Virus record (IMG/VR): IMGVR_UViG_3300027759_000072
Span: 1 to 64,000 of that record
DNA from: a virus
Length of the DNA stretch: 64,000 nucleotides
Reading direction: 5' to 3' (one strand)
In this document: positions 31,020 through 39,260 of the stretch, in pieces
How positions within the stretch are numbered: position 1 is the first letter of the stretch
How the letters are laid out: each line of letters begins with the position of its first letter
Position numbers and translations under genes: made by a program
Notes under the pieces: model-generated
Told to the model about the DNA's origin: nothing
What the model saw: the letters and a program-made list of their open reading frames with translations, nothing else
Databases searched by the model: none

Positions 31020-31346
31020 ATGGGAAGATATATTACAACAACAGGAACTGCTGGCACAGTAACTAGAATTAATGCTGGTACTGCTTACACAGCAATAGTT
31101 AATGATCGTATACTATGCACTGCTGGCGGCCAAACAATTACATTGCCCGTTAGTACAAGCTGTATCGACGGCGACACGGTGCAAGTTATTGACGCATTTG
31201 GCAATTCGTCTGGTAGCAACATAACTATTGCAAGGAACGGGCCAGCTAATATTCAACTATTAGCAGAGAATTTAACAATCAACGTTAATAACTCTACAAC
31301 TACATTAGTGTATTCAACAGCATTGGGTTGGTTAATTATTAAATAA
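31020..31346 (+). CDS. Small fibre-like beta protein
   Basis: 108-aa protein with a repeating beta pattern: NDRILCTAGGQTITLPVSTS, then GDTVQVIDAFGNSSGSNITI, NIQLLAENLTINVNNS, and terminal LVYSTALGWLIIK. This 'ND.I...G..TITLP...GD.V...D' pattern with a C-terminal 'Y....GW.I' is common in phage fibre and tailspike end domains. It lies directly between the fibre block and the Cys-rich proteins. No active site visible. Confidence 0.55.
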   Translation: MGRYITTTGTAGTVTRINAGTAYTAIVNDRILCTAGGQTITLPVSTSCIDGDTVQVIDAFGNSSGSNITIARNGPANIQLLAENLTINVNNSTTTLVYSTALGWLIIK

Positions 31347-31359
31347 TAAGAGAGTTACA

Positions 31360-32130
31360 ATGTCAACATTACGAGATTTAATACTTACTACGCCAATTAG
31401 CTCTAGTTATAAACAACAGCAACTTGCTGTGTTTAACGGACGAGAAGGTACTAGTGCGCAGGATGGCGGAAGATGCTGTTGCTGGTTAATTCCTTCAGGA
31501 ACCACTTGGGCCACGTTTGAAATGTGGGGAGCAGGTGGTGATGGTGGCGGAGCATGTTGCTGTATGGGGCCGTATCGTAATCCTGGAACAGGCCAATATG
31601 CTAAAAAAACGTTGGCAGTAAATTCAGCTAATTCATTTTTTATTATTTGTGCCGCTGGATCAGGATGCTGTAGTCAGCAGTGTTGCGGTGGTTGCGGATT
31701 CCCAAGTTTTGTACTTTGCTGTACATTAGCAACATCGTCTTGCGCCGGTGGCGGCTCAGGCGGATGTACAGTATGTCATCGAATGGGTGGTCAGGCATGT
31801 ACAGGTATTTGCGTACCAGGTTGCTGGCAAGGATGTCAGGGTGGTGGCTACGACCTAGCACTGCCAAGTGTATCCAACGGTGACATGCAGAACAACTTCT
31901 GTACAAGTGCGGCACTTCCATATACACAAACAGGTTTAAAATATACTCCAAATATGCGTCACGGAGCTGACTCTTGTGGAGTTGGTATGACAGTATCAGG
32001 ATGTTACTATTATCATGGACAAATGACAACATGGCCAGGCGGCCCGGGCGCATCAGGCCAAGCCTGCGGTGGTCCTTGCTGTTGGGGCGGCTGGGGCACC
32101 GGCGGATTAGTTTTAATAACATACGGTTAA
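31360..32130 (+). CDS. Cys/Gly-rich virion-type protein 1
   Basis: 256-aa protein with 27 cysteines (about 10.5%) and very high Gly. Layout: a 36-residue non-Cys N-terminus (STLRDLILTTP...), then GGRCCCWLIPSGTTWATFEM and WGAGGDGGGACCCMG (residues about 37-70), then a Cys/Gly-rich body with CC, CxxC and CCxxC pairs, ending GGLVLITYG. The 'W.VP.GTT...FE.WGGGG.GG' core resembles the glycine-rich domain seen at tips of some phage fibres and adhesins, with many Gly positions replaced by Cys. Two paralogues follow at 32831 and 33593. It is followed 13 bases later by a chaperone-like gene. Fibre-tip or disulfide/metal-stabilised surface role is inference. Confidence 0.6.
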   Translation: MSTLRDLILTTPISSSYKQQQLAVFNGREGTSAQDGGRCCCWLIPSGTTWATFEMWGAGGDGGGACCCMGPYRNPGTGQYAKKTLAVNSANSFFIICAAGSGCCSQQCCGGCGFPSFVLCCTLATSSCAGGGSGGCTVCHRMGGQACTGICVPGCWQGCQGGGYDLALPSVSNGDMQNNFCTSAALPYTQTGLKYTPNMRHGADSCGVGMTVSGCYYYHGQMTTWPGGPGASGQACGGPCCWGGWGTGGLVLITYG

Positions 32131-32143
32131 AAGGGTAAAAAAA

Positions 32144-32827
32144 ATGCCAGAAATTACAAGAATTGAAAACAAAACATTTGAGTACGATTTACCAGATGAA
32201 TACTTACATTTAACAAATGATTTACAACGCAAGGGCACTTGGTCTTATTCAGGCCCGCGTTACTTGTGGATATTTGCAGATGCAACTACTAAAAAAATTA
32301 TCAGCCGCTTTCACTATACAGAACGCGACAATGGTGCAGATGTACCAACACCAGCTGGCCAAATTAAAGTGTTAGTAGATGCAGAGGTTAATCCACTTAT
32401 CTCAGCTATGATACATAACGAACATAATTATGCTACTCTTCCACAGAAAGTAGATATATTACCAGACGGTAGCACATACAGTACTCCTGATCCACAAGCA
32501 CCTGATCATACTTATGAACTCAACGAAATTAAGTGGAACGAAGAAACAGCAGAATTTGAATTTACATATCCAGATTGCTGGAAAAAACCGCATACTACGT
32601 GGGATGATTTAATTAAGTGGCGTAATCAATTGCTATCAACTACTGATACTAGAATTCAAAAAGCCATGCCCGATAAAATTGCAATGTGGGAAGAATATCG
32701 TCAAATATTAAGAGATATCCCTGCTGTATTTGCCGGCGTTGATCCGTGGAAGGTTCCGTTTCCGTCAGATCCTGAAAGAGAAGAATTACCTCCAACTGAT
32801 CCACCGATTAATCAACCGGGGGTATAA
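32144..32827 (+). CDS. Tail-assembly-chaperone-like protein (APC type)
   Basis: 227-aa non-Cys-rich protein. Residues about 160-210 fit the phage tail assembly chaperone domain (PF16778 style): WDDLIKWRNQLLSTTDTRIQ, then MWEEYRQILRDIP and DPWKVPFPSDP. The N-terminal half (YDLPDEYLHLTNDLQRKGTW and LPDGSTYSTPDPQAPDH) is shared with the 340-aa protein at 34352. It is interleaved with the Cys/Gly-rich genes, which suggests it helps fold or attach them. Chaperone function is inferred from the domain and context; it could also be a structural adaptor. Confidence 0.6.
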   Translation: MPEITRIENKTFEYDLPDEYLHLTNDLQRKGTWSYSGPRYLWIFADATTKKIISRFHYTERDNGADVPTPAGQIKVLVDAEVNPLISAMIHNEHNYATLPQKVDILPDGSTYSTPDPQAPDHTYELNEIKWNEETAEFEFTYPDCWKKPHTTWDDLIKWRNQLLSTTDTRIQKAMPDKIAMWEEYRQILRDIPAVFAGVDPWKVPFPSDPEREELPPTDPPINQPGV

Positions 32828-32830
32828 TCG

Positions 32831-33583
32831 ATGTCAAATTTAAGAGATTTATTTCCTGACTCAAGATTTCTACAAAGCGTAACAGTCAACAATCCGTATA
32901 ACGTTGTTTATGTCTATCCTGCTGACAATGCAACGCCGTCAAACGGCGGCAAATGTTGCCTATGGGTAGTTCCAGCAAACGCTACTTGGGCAAAATTTGA
33001 ACTCTGGGGTGGTGGTGGTGGTGGTGGTGGTGCATGTTGTTGCCAACATGCACAAATGGGTGGTGGTGCCGGAACATATGCTCGTAAAACTATTCGAGTA
33101 GTACCTGGACAATCATATACTATATGTGCCGCGGGTACTACAAATTGTACTCCTGATTGTCGAGGAGCCAAAGGTTTTGATTCATATGCGTGTAACCCAA
33201 GTGCAACATATCCACTATGCTTGTGTGCGCAAGGCGGCTCTGGTGGATTTACACAGTGTTTTGTAGCAAACAACGGATGTTATCACTGTATCAGTTGTAT
33301 TTGCGGCTGTGCTTGCGGGCATGATTTTGCTCTTTGCGGCCCTACCGGTGCCGCACATAACACAAGTTGTGGTTTTTCAGCGTTCCATTATACTCCTGAA
33401 CCAACATATATTGGTGGCGGACTACGTGTATCACAAGATCATTGTCGTATTGCTTGCGGAACATTTATGAACGGTTGCGGATCGTTCCCAGGTGGTGGCG
33501 GCGGAACAGCTAACACCCACGACGGATCATGCCAGTATGGCAGTCTTGGTGCTGGCGGACTTGTAATTATCACATACAAATAA
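32831..33583 (+). CDS. Cys/Gly-rich virion-type protein 2
   Basis: 250-aa paralogue of the protein at 31360, with 24 cysteines (about 9.6%). Same plan: N-terminus SNLRDLFPDSRF, then NGGKCCLWVVPANATWAKFE, then a run of nine glycines before ACCCQ (about residues 60-72). A dense cluster GCYHCISCICGCACGH lies near 147-162 and the C-terminus is GGLVIITYK. His residues beside Cys (YHC, CGH, DHC) make metal binding possible as an alternative to disulfides. The poly-Gly run is encoded by a pure GGT tract. It starts 3 bases after the chaperone-like gene stop. Confidence 0.6.
   Translation: MSNLRDLFPDSRFLQSVTVNNPYNVVYVYPADNATPSNGGKCCLWVVPANATWAKFELWGGGGGGGGACCCQHAQMGGGAGTYARKTIRVVPGQSYTICAAGTTNCTPDCRGAKGFDSYACNPSATYPLCLCAQGGSGGFTQCFVANNGCYHCISCICGCACGHDFALCGPTGAAHNTSCGFSAFHYTPEPTYIGGGLRVSQDHCRIACGTFMNGCGSFPGGGGGTANTHDGSCQYGSLGAGGLVIITYK
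33008..33031 (+). repeat. (GGT)8 microsatellite with adjacent hairpin
   Basis: Eight consecutive GGT units encode most of the poly-Gly run of Cys-rich protein 2. Directly after, TGCATGTTG (33031-33039) and CAACATGCA (33044-33052) form a perfect 9-bp inverted repeat. Unit changes would keep frame. Confidence 0.85.
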
Positions 33584-33592
33584 GGATAAAGA

Positions 33593-34345
33593 ATGTCAAA
33601 TTTAAGATCACTACTGTATACGGTAACTGCTACGGTAACTAGTACAAATTTCCCTCAAGAATTTATTGTTTATAATGAATGCGCCAGTATTAACGCATTA
33701 AATGGCGGAAAATGCTGTCTATGGACTGTTCCAGCAGGAACAACTTTTGTTACATTTGAAATGTGGGGTGGCGGCGGATCAGGTGGTAATAGCTGTTGTT
33801 GTACTACGGGCTTTGGTGGTGGTGCAGGCGCATACTCAATAAAAACAGTTTATGCTACTACCGGCACTCTAGCGGGATGTCAATATACAATCTGTGCCGG
33901 TAGTTCAAGCGGTTGTTCACAATCAACTGCTGGTTGTAGTGGATTTACATCATATGTAAATGGTTACGGATTAAGTAACTTCTGTGCCGCAGGCGGCGGC
34001 CAGGGTTGTACAGATTGCTGGAGATATTGGAGTTGCTATACTGGTTGTAGAATTCAATATTGTTGTTCTTGTGCTAACGGTGGAGATTTAAATATTCCCG
34101 GATATCAAGGATCTGCTAAACTAACACAATACTGCGGAATGCATGCGGCAGGCCAAGCGCCATATGCCCCAGCAACTGCTTCAGGCCCTAGTGTCACAGG
34201 ACATGGTTGCCAGTGGGGTGGCGGACAAAGTTGGGGTTGTACTATGATTCCGGGCGGCGGCGGCCCAAGTGCAGTTGCATCGGCAAACGTTTGCTGTTAT
34301 AGTGCAATTGGCGCAAACGGATTTGTTTCAGTAACATACGGATAA
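33593..34345 (+). CDS. Cys/Gly-rich virion-type protein 3
   Basis: 250-aa third paralogue, 23 cysteines (about 9.2%). Shares SNLRSLL at the start, NGGKCCLWTVPAGTTFVTFE, WGGGGSGGNSCCCTTG and a terminal GGGG...NGFVSVTYG. Cys motifs in the body include CTDCW, CYTGC and YCCSC. It follows protein 2 with a 9-base gap and an AAGGATAAAG ribosome site, and is followed 6 bases later by the second chaperone-like gene. As for its paralogues, a surface or tip role is inferred only from the glycine-rich fold signature and position inside the fibre cassette. Confidence 0.6.
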   Translation: MSNLRSLLYTVTATVTSTNFPQEFIVYNECASINALNGGKCCLWTVPAGTTFVTFEMWGGGGSGGNSCCCTTGFGGGAGAYSIKTVYATTGTLAGCQYTICAGSSSGCSQSTAGCSGFTSYVNGYGLSNFCAAGGGQGCTDCWRYWSCYTGCRIQYCCSCANGGDLNIPGYQGSAKLTQYCGMHAAGQAPYAPATASGPSVTGHGCQWGGGQSWGCTMIPGGGGPSAVASANVCCYSAIGANGFVSVTYG

Positions 34346-34351
34346 TTTAAA

Positions 34352-35374
34352 ATGGCAAATATTATTACTAAAGTTTTTACATATAACTTACCCGATGATT
34401 ATCTAAGTCAAGAAAGAACATTAGGTAAGACAGCAGAATGGACTTATATTGGTCCAGACGAAGTGTGTCTAGTTGTAAAATCAGAGACAAACAAGTATGC
34501 TGGTAAATTTTTAACACACGATCATGATAAGGATAACATTCCGGTTGCACTTGATGAGTATCACGTACATGTCAATTGCGAAGAAAATCCATTGCTATGC
34601 GCTTTAGCACATTGCGAAATTGAAAAACCAGATTATGCAGATTTAGATCAGCATGAGGAATTATTACCAGACGGATTAACATACAAACGTCCGTTGCATC
34701 CACCACCAGATCACACCCACGATATTCAGGACATTGAGTTTACACCAGACGGTGTTCCTCCAAGTGTATCTACTTTTCCGTGGAAGGGTAATCACTCAGA
34801 TTGGGATCGTCTAAGATTGTGGCGTAATAATTTGTTAATGATATCTGATGATAAAGTACACGAATACGTACCTGCTAGGGTTAGAGAGCCTTGGGAAGAG
34901 CATCGTCAACTGTTACGTGATATGCCGCAAATTCACGGCGCATCTAATGTGCATACTTTTTTAGATTTGTCTGCATCCGCACCGCTTAATACTCCAGGGC
35001 AAACTTCAATTAAAGTAGTTAGCACTGCTAGTATTAATATTGGTGACGATATTGGTGTTCGTGGTTGGCCTACTACTGATATTTTCAGTGATCATACTCG
35101 TGTAGTTAGTGTAGACCCAGTTAATAAAGTTGTTGAATTAGATAAGCCGTTAGTATTAGCACCTACAGCAGGTTACAACGATGAAGTGGCATTTAGTCCG
35201 TGTCCGGGAACCGAACCACACAAGATTGGGGCATATACAGCACCAGACGGTACAGGCGGAGTAGATGGTACAAACGGTCACCCAGACTTTGATCCAGCAG
35301 ATCCTACTAAGCCGTTGGGAAATCCATTAGCCCACATTGATGGAAATGTATTCAACTCAAGTAGCCCACAGTGA
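34352..35374 (+). CDS. Tail-assembly-chaperone-like protein with C-terminal extension
   Basis: 340-aa paralogue of the protein at 32144. Shared: YNLPDDYLSQERTLGKTAEW at the N-terminus, LLPDGLTYKRPLHPPPDHTH in the middle, and the chaperone-type block WDRLRLWRNNLL...WEEHRQLLRDMP (about residues 150-193). It adds about 140 residues: LNTPGQTSIKVVSTASINIG, a beta unit (about 212-270), then a Pro/Asp/Gly-rich tail ending FNSSSPQ. The tail unit may be structural, making this an adaptor rather than a pure chaperone. Last plus-strand gene before a bidirectional terminator. Confidence 0.55.
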   Translation: MANIITKVFTYNLPDDYLSQERTLGKTAEWTYIGPDEVCLVVKSETNKYAGKFLTHDHDKDNIPVALDEYHVHVNCEENPLLCALAHCEIEKPDYADLDQHEELLPDGLTYKRPLHPPPDHTHDIQDIEFTPDGVPPSVSTFPWKGNHSDWDRLRLWRNNLLMISDDKVHEYVPARVREPWEEHRQLLRDMPQIHGASNVHTFLDLSASAPLNTPGQTSIKVVSTASINIGDDIGVRGWPTTDIFSDHTRVVSVDPVNKVVELDKPLVLAPTAGYNDEVAFSPCPGTEPHKIGAYTAPDGTGGVDGTNGHPDFDPADPTKPLGNPLAHIDGNVFNSSSPQ

Positions 35375-35397
35375 TGGGAATGTATTTTAAGTACAAT

Positions 35398-35423
35398 AAA
35401 AAAGCACCCTAGGGTGCTTTTTT
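35398..35423. terminator. Bidirectional terminator between convergent operons
   Basis: 26-bp perfect palindrome AAAAAAGCACCCT/AGGGTGCTTTTTT. It serves the plus-strand fibre cassette and the minus-strand carbamoyltransferase, whose stop lies two bases beyond it. Confidence 0.9.
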
Positions 35424-35424
35424 G

Positions 35425-37233
35425 TTAGTTAGCTACTTTAATTAATTTACTGTATTCTGGCAAATACAAATATTCAATGTCACATCTAGATAATGTATCA
35501 ATTGCATCATCTAATGTTTCTACTAACGGATCACCACCTAGGTTAAAGCTGGTATTAAACAAGATAGGTACTCCTGTACGACTATGGAATACTTTGATCA
35601 AATCATAATAGTGTTTGTTCTGTTCTTCTGTAACTGTTTGAATACGACAAGTTCCATCTATGTGAATAATAGCAGGAATCTTTTCTTCGATGCCAGGTTG
35701 GCAGTTAACAGCATACATCATATAAGGACTATCTTCCATACCTCGTAAATCAAACCATTCATGCACATGATCCTGCATAATAGAACCTGCAAACGGTCGG
35801 AAATATTCTCTATTTTTAACTTGGTTTACAAAATCCTTGCCGTCAATATACGTGGGATTAAACAATATACTACGATTACCTAATGCACGTGGCCCGTTTT
35901 CACTACGACCTTGGAACATACTAACAATGTTTTTATTCAATAATAATTCAACTACGTCTTCGTGTGTTGCATCTGTGATCTCAACACCGTGCGACTCAAC
36001 ATATTTTTGTAAATATGCATCGGTATAATTATATTGAAATCCTAAATATAGTCTATTTTTAGTATAATCAATGTCACCTGCTGGAACTAAATTCTTATAC
36101 ATCATAATAGCGGCGCCGATAGCAGTGCCAGCATCGTTACTAATTGGCTCGACATAAATGTTAATACCGTCATCCTTTAATGCTTCTAAATAATGATAGT
36201 TAGCAACACAATTTAAACCATAGCCACCGCTAATAACAACATTCTTTTGTCCAGTCATTGCAACTGCTTTACGAATTAACTTTACAACTTGAGCTTGGGT
36301 TTGAGTTTGGCAAGCATATGCTAAATCTCTACGATTTTGTAGTAGTGTTACATCACCGCCATCACCGTAATCTTTAAGAGCATCATATAATCCAATGTTA
36401 ACTACCGCGCCATTAGGGTAAGTAGGAATAATTATATTTCTATTTGGCAATGGAGCAATTGTTGTCTCGTCAAATAGTGGCGGAATAGCGTCGTTAGGGC
36501 CACCGTATGGAAATAGTCCCATAGTTTTGCCAGCTTCGATTGGCGCCCACCCGCAGTATTGTGTTACCGCTTCGTATACTTTAGTAATACCAGCACGATC
36601 AGTTACTAATGCTTCGTGCGTTTGTCCCGGTTCTTGGTAAATGCTACTATCAAATTCTGTAGCAAGAACACCAGGATGTGGCCCACGTGTGCCAATATGC
36701 TTATAAACAGTCTTAAACCATGCTGGATATTGACAATCGAAAACTGATTCAGTTTCCCATCCAGTCCACTGGTGATCATCATTGCTAATTTGCAATGGTA
36801 CAAATGTACCAGCGCCGTCAACAATAACACCCACTGCTTCTTTAAATCCACTGCGATAAAATGCACATGCGGCATGTAATTTATGATGTACTGAACTCAT
36901 GTCAATAACTTGTGGATGTTTAAATGGATTTTCTTTCCGACTAATTAATCCTAATTTTCTTGCAAGTCCGGTATAGACATCTTCGCCTGAAAAATCAACT
37001 TTACCAGCAGTTTCTGATAAAGACTGTGTATGTGCAATAGCAATATAGTCTAACTTATCAGTATATTCAAGAATTTTAAGCATAGCGGCATATGGCCCAC
37101 CGTCATACTTCGCTCTAGATAGGCGCTCTTCTTCTATACTAAAAATGATTTCACCGTTTTTTAACAAGCATACACTACTATTATGCCCACGGGTAATACC
37201 TGCAATCCATATATCTTTTCTAAGTTCTTTCAT
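35425..37233 (-). CDS. Carbamoyltransferase, NodU/TobZ family
   Basis: 602-aa protein with both halves of the family. The N-terminal kinase-like fold has AGITRGHNSSVCLLKNG (residues about 11-27), SSVHHKLHAACAFYRSGF (113-130, His ligands H116/H117/H120) and GVIVDGAGTF (D139). The C-terminal YrdC-like half has FQGRSENGPRALGNRSILFN (about 440-460). Family members transfer a carbamoyl group from carbamoyl phosphate to hydroxyls on sugars or antibiotics, via a carbamoyl-adenylate. The length is normal for the family. It is last in a minus-strand operon after an SGNH hydrolase and a glycosyltransferase, so a glycan is the likely substrate. Related genes occur in marine T4-like phages. Confidence 0.85.
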   Translation of the reverse strand: MKELRKDIWIAGITRGHNSSVCLLKNGEIIFSIEEERLSRAKYDGGPYAAMLKILEYTDKLDYIAIAHTQSLSETAGKVDFSGEDVYTGLARKLGLISRKENPFKHPQVIDMSSVHHKLHAACAFYRSGFKEAVGVIVDGAGTFVPLQISNDDHQWTGWETESVFDCQYPAWFKTVYKHIGTRGPHPGVLATEFDSSIYQEPGQTHEALVTDRAGITKVYEAVTQYCGWAPIEAGKTMGLFPYGGPNDAIPPLFDETTIAPLPNRNIIIPTYPNGAVVNIGLYDALKDYGDGGDVTLLQNRRDLAYACQTQTQAQVVKLIRKAVAMTGQKNVVISGGYGLNCVANYHYLEALKDDGINIYVEPISNDAGTAIGAAIMMYKNLVPAGDIDYTKNRLYLGFQYNYTDAYLQKYVESHGVEITDATHEDVVELLLNKNIVSMFQGRSENGPRALGNRSILFNPTYIDGKDFVNQVKNREYFRPFAGSIMQDHVHEWFDLRGMEDSPYMMYAVNCQPGIEEKIPAIIHIDGTCRIQTVTEEQNKHYYDLIKVFHSRTGVPILFNTSFNLGGDPLVETLDDAIDTLSRCDIEYLYLPEYSKLIKVAN

Positions 37234-37242
37234 GTTTATCCT

Positions 37243-38163
37243 TTAAAATCCTAACGGGCTTCCTGGCCAATTCATTTTATCAATTGCCGCTTGAGGGAAT
37301 CCCTGTTTTCTTGCTAATGCATATTCAAATGCTGACTTATCATACTTAAATTTTTTATGTACTATATTAATACCATCTACTAAGTCTTGTGCTAGTGCTA
37401 GTGTAACATCTTTTATACCTAATTTGCTACCTAATTCTTGCTCTAACCATAATCTATGTTGGGCGACACTGGGGTGTATATCAAGGAAATGGACATTTGT
37501 TTTATCTAAAAAGTCAAAAGTTAATTCAACATGTGATTGACAGAATAGTTCTAAAGGCATTAACCAGTGATCTTTGTGATCTTGCCATATCGATTTGTCA
37601 TATATTTTAAGAGTGGGTACCATTTCCCATGCAGTGTATGAACCTTGAGATTTGTGCTTATCAATAAGAGGACTGCGCTCTCCGTATGTAGTATTAACTC
37701 GCATATCTGAACCCATATTACGAATATCACTCATGCTGGTCATGTACCATTGGCAACCTGTAGATTTTAACAATGCCTGAGATAACACAATATTGTTAAG
37801 TGTATGCATTAAAAATGCAGGTTCGTAAAAAAAGGTGTCGATCCATTTTTTATCATAGAGTTTATCATTATGATAGTTAAAAATACTACCATAGGTTTTC
37901 CACCCTCGTGTACGATTTAATACTGGTTCTTGATGCCACCAATCATTTCGTAAATGACCAGACCATTGTACAATAACTAGGTCATCGGCAGTAAATGTAT
38001 TTTTAGCATGACATTCTGCAAGTCGTTCGGCAATAGCACGATTGCCAAGCCCAGGTAGTCCCCAGTTTTCAATGTGACCATATTCAAGTTCCAGCATGTT
38101 AGCCCAAGTTGGCCAACTATAACATGTATAACTACAACCAAAAACAAATACCCGTTTGGCCAT
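37243..38163 (-). CDS. SGNH/GDSL-type hydrolase-like protein
   Basis: 306-aa protein. It begins RVFVFGCSYTCYSWPTW, a block I form with GCS in place of GDS (S11), then NWGLPGLGNRAIAERL (G40-N41 like the block III Asn), and near the C-terminal half FLDIHPSVAQHRLW, giving the D228-x-H230 pair expected for the catalytic triad. Enzymes of this kind de-acylate or acylate sugars and lipids. Its place between a glycosyltransferase and a carbamoyltransferase suggests esterase or acyl-transfer action on the same glycan, which is inference. The stop is 9 bases before the carbamoyltransferase start, and its start is one base from the glycosyltransferase stop. Confidence 0.65.
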   Translation of the reverse strand: MAKRVFVFGCSYTCYSWPTWANMLELEYGHIENWGLPGLGNRAIAERLAECHAKNTFTADDLVIVQWSGHLRNDWWHQEPVLNRTRGWKTYGSIFNYHNDKLYDKKWIDTFFYEPAFLMHTLNNIVLSQALLKSTGCQWYMTSMSDIRNMGSDMRVNTTYGERSPLIDKHKSQGSYTAWEMVPTLKIYDKSIWQDHKDHWLMPLELFCQSHVELTFDFLDKTNVHFLDIHPSVAQHRLWLEQELGSKLGIKDVTLALAQDLVDGINIVHKKFKYDKSAFEYALARKQGFPQAAIDKMNWPGSPLGF

Positions 38164-38164
38164 A

Positions 38165-39166
38165 TTAGTGTCCGCAAGCAGGAGCCGCAGGGGTAGTAGC
38201 TGTTATTGGTTGAGCCTTATTAGTATTATTAAACTTTTTAACGCCGTCAACTACTGATTTTACAATAGCTTCTTCGACTTTGTCATTCATTAACATAATA
38301 CCGTCGTTACCTCGATCTGCAACTTCGTCCATGGTAATACGTATTGGACTGTATCGACGAATACTACCACCCATATCTAATACATCAAACTTTTCGTAAT
38401 CTGGAAATGACACATTAATTGCAAACGTAGATCCTACTACAATTGTAGCAGGCTTATCTAGTGCGTATGCTAGGTGTTGCCCCACAGAATCACAACCTAA
38501 GAAGTAATCTGCATTGGCAATAACCCCAGCCCACTGGCGCAAATTAATACCTTGAGGATGTGCTACGGGATCTTTACATCCATGTTTTTGGAAATCAATG
38601 CCCAGTTCACTCATAAGAATCACAGCATATTTTTTCTGTAGTTCTTTAACAATATTAATAACACTTTGACCTTCAAAACTGCGAGCAGACGGATCAAAAA
38701 TAACATTGTTTTGTGACTGTACGCCCCGACCAAACGGCTGGAACACTATTACTTTATCTTTCTTGGTCTTTTCTTTAACTTCAGCCAGTACATTAAAACC
38801 AGTAAACATTTCTTCGTTGGAAAGTTTCATAGTTGGCTTTGGTAAGTCTCTTATACCTTTATTATTAATTGCAATATCATATGCCTGTGCAATTGAACAT
38901 TTTTGATTGTAGTATTCCCAAACTCTGTATGGTTCTGGACTGACTAAATCCATATTAATTAGCTTGTCTTCAAAGAGGTTTTTGTGCCAATGGTCGTAGG
39001 CTCGTTCGTGTAAAATTGGATGACCCTTATAAAAATCTGTTGGGCCTTCGCAAACAATGATAAAATCGTTGCCGTGTTCTTCAGCATACTTTTCAAGTGC
39101 AGGGATTGAACATACTACTCTGCCAGCGCCACCGTTGATAAAAAATGCTTTTGCTCGTTGGGTCAT
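38165..39166 (-). CDS. Glycosyltransferase family 9-like (GT-B fold)
   Basis: 333-aa protein with two Rossmann-like halves. The N-terminal half has AFFINGGAGRVVCSIPALEK (residues about 7-26), like the 'GD...T.P.L..L' entry of heptosyltransferase-type enzymes. The C-terminal half has VIVFQPFGRG (about 140), WAGVIANADYFLGCDSVGQH followed by LAYALDKPATIVVGST (about 214-250), the GT9 donor-site signature. The tail is Thr/Ala/Pro-rich ending PACGH. First gene of the minus-strand glycan module, with AGGACGG before its ATG. Donor and acceptor sugars are unknown. Confidence 0.7.
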   Translation of the reverse strand: MTQRAKAFFINGGAGRVVCSIPALEKYAEEHGNDFIIVCEGPTDFYKGHPILHERAYDHWHKNLFEDKLINMDLVSPEPYRVWEYYNQKCSIAQAYDIAINNKGIRDLPKPTMKLSNEEMFTGFNVLAEVKEKTKKDKVIVFQPFGRGVQSQNNVIFDPSARSFEGQSVINIVKELQKKYAVILMSELGIDFQKHGCKDPVAHPQGINLRQWAGVIANADYFLGCDSVGQHLAYALDKPATIVVGSTFAINVSFPDYEKFDVLDMGGSIRRYSPIRITMDEVADRGNDGIMLMNDKVEEAIVKSVVDGVKKFNNTNKAQPITATTPAAPACGH

Positions 39167-39191
39167 AAACCGTCCTATAATAATATACTAT

Positions 39192-39220
39192 AATTTAGCA
39201 GATTTTAGAAAGGAAAGCAA
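39192..39220 (-). promoter_or_regulatory. Possible sigma70-like promoter of the glycan module
   Basis: On the minus strand TTGCTT (39215-39220) and TAAATT (39192-39197) are 17 bases apart, 26 bases ahead of the glycosyltransferase ATG. Both boxes are imperfect. No late box on that strand was seen here. Confidence 0.3.
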
Positions 39221-39233
39221 GAGTTTTGAGTCA

Positions 39234-39241
39234 GCTAAATA
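39234..39241 (+). promoter_or_regulatory. Late promoter-like box GCTAAATA
   Basis: Late box variant 20 bases before the ATG at 39261. The surrounding AGCTAAATAT is identical to the box before gene 13 at 52789, the other divergent intergenic region. Confidence 0.5.
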
Positions 39242-39260
39242 TACTATAAAGAGACTAATA

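Noticed and set aside
31643-32122. Minus-strand open frame of 159 codons opposite Cys-rich protein 1.
   Set aside because: Arg/His/Ser-rich mirror of Gly/Cys codons, no upstream signals.
39057-39260. Upstream in-frame extension of the virion gene starting at 39261.
   Set aside because: It would overlap the divergent glycosyltransferase by over 100 bases and lacks a ribosome site; ATG 39261 follows a late box.
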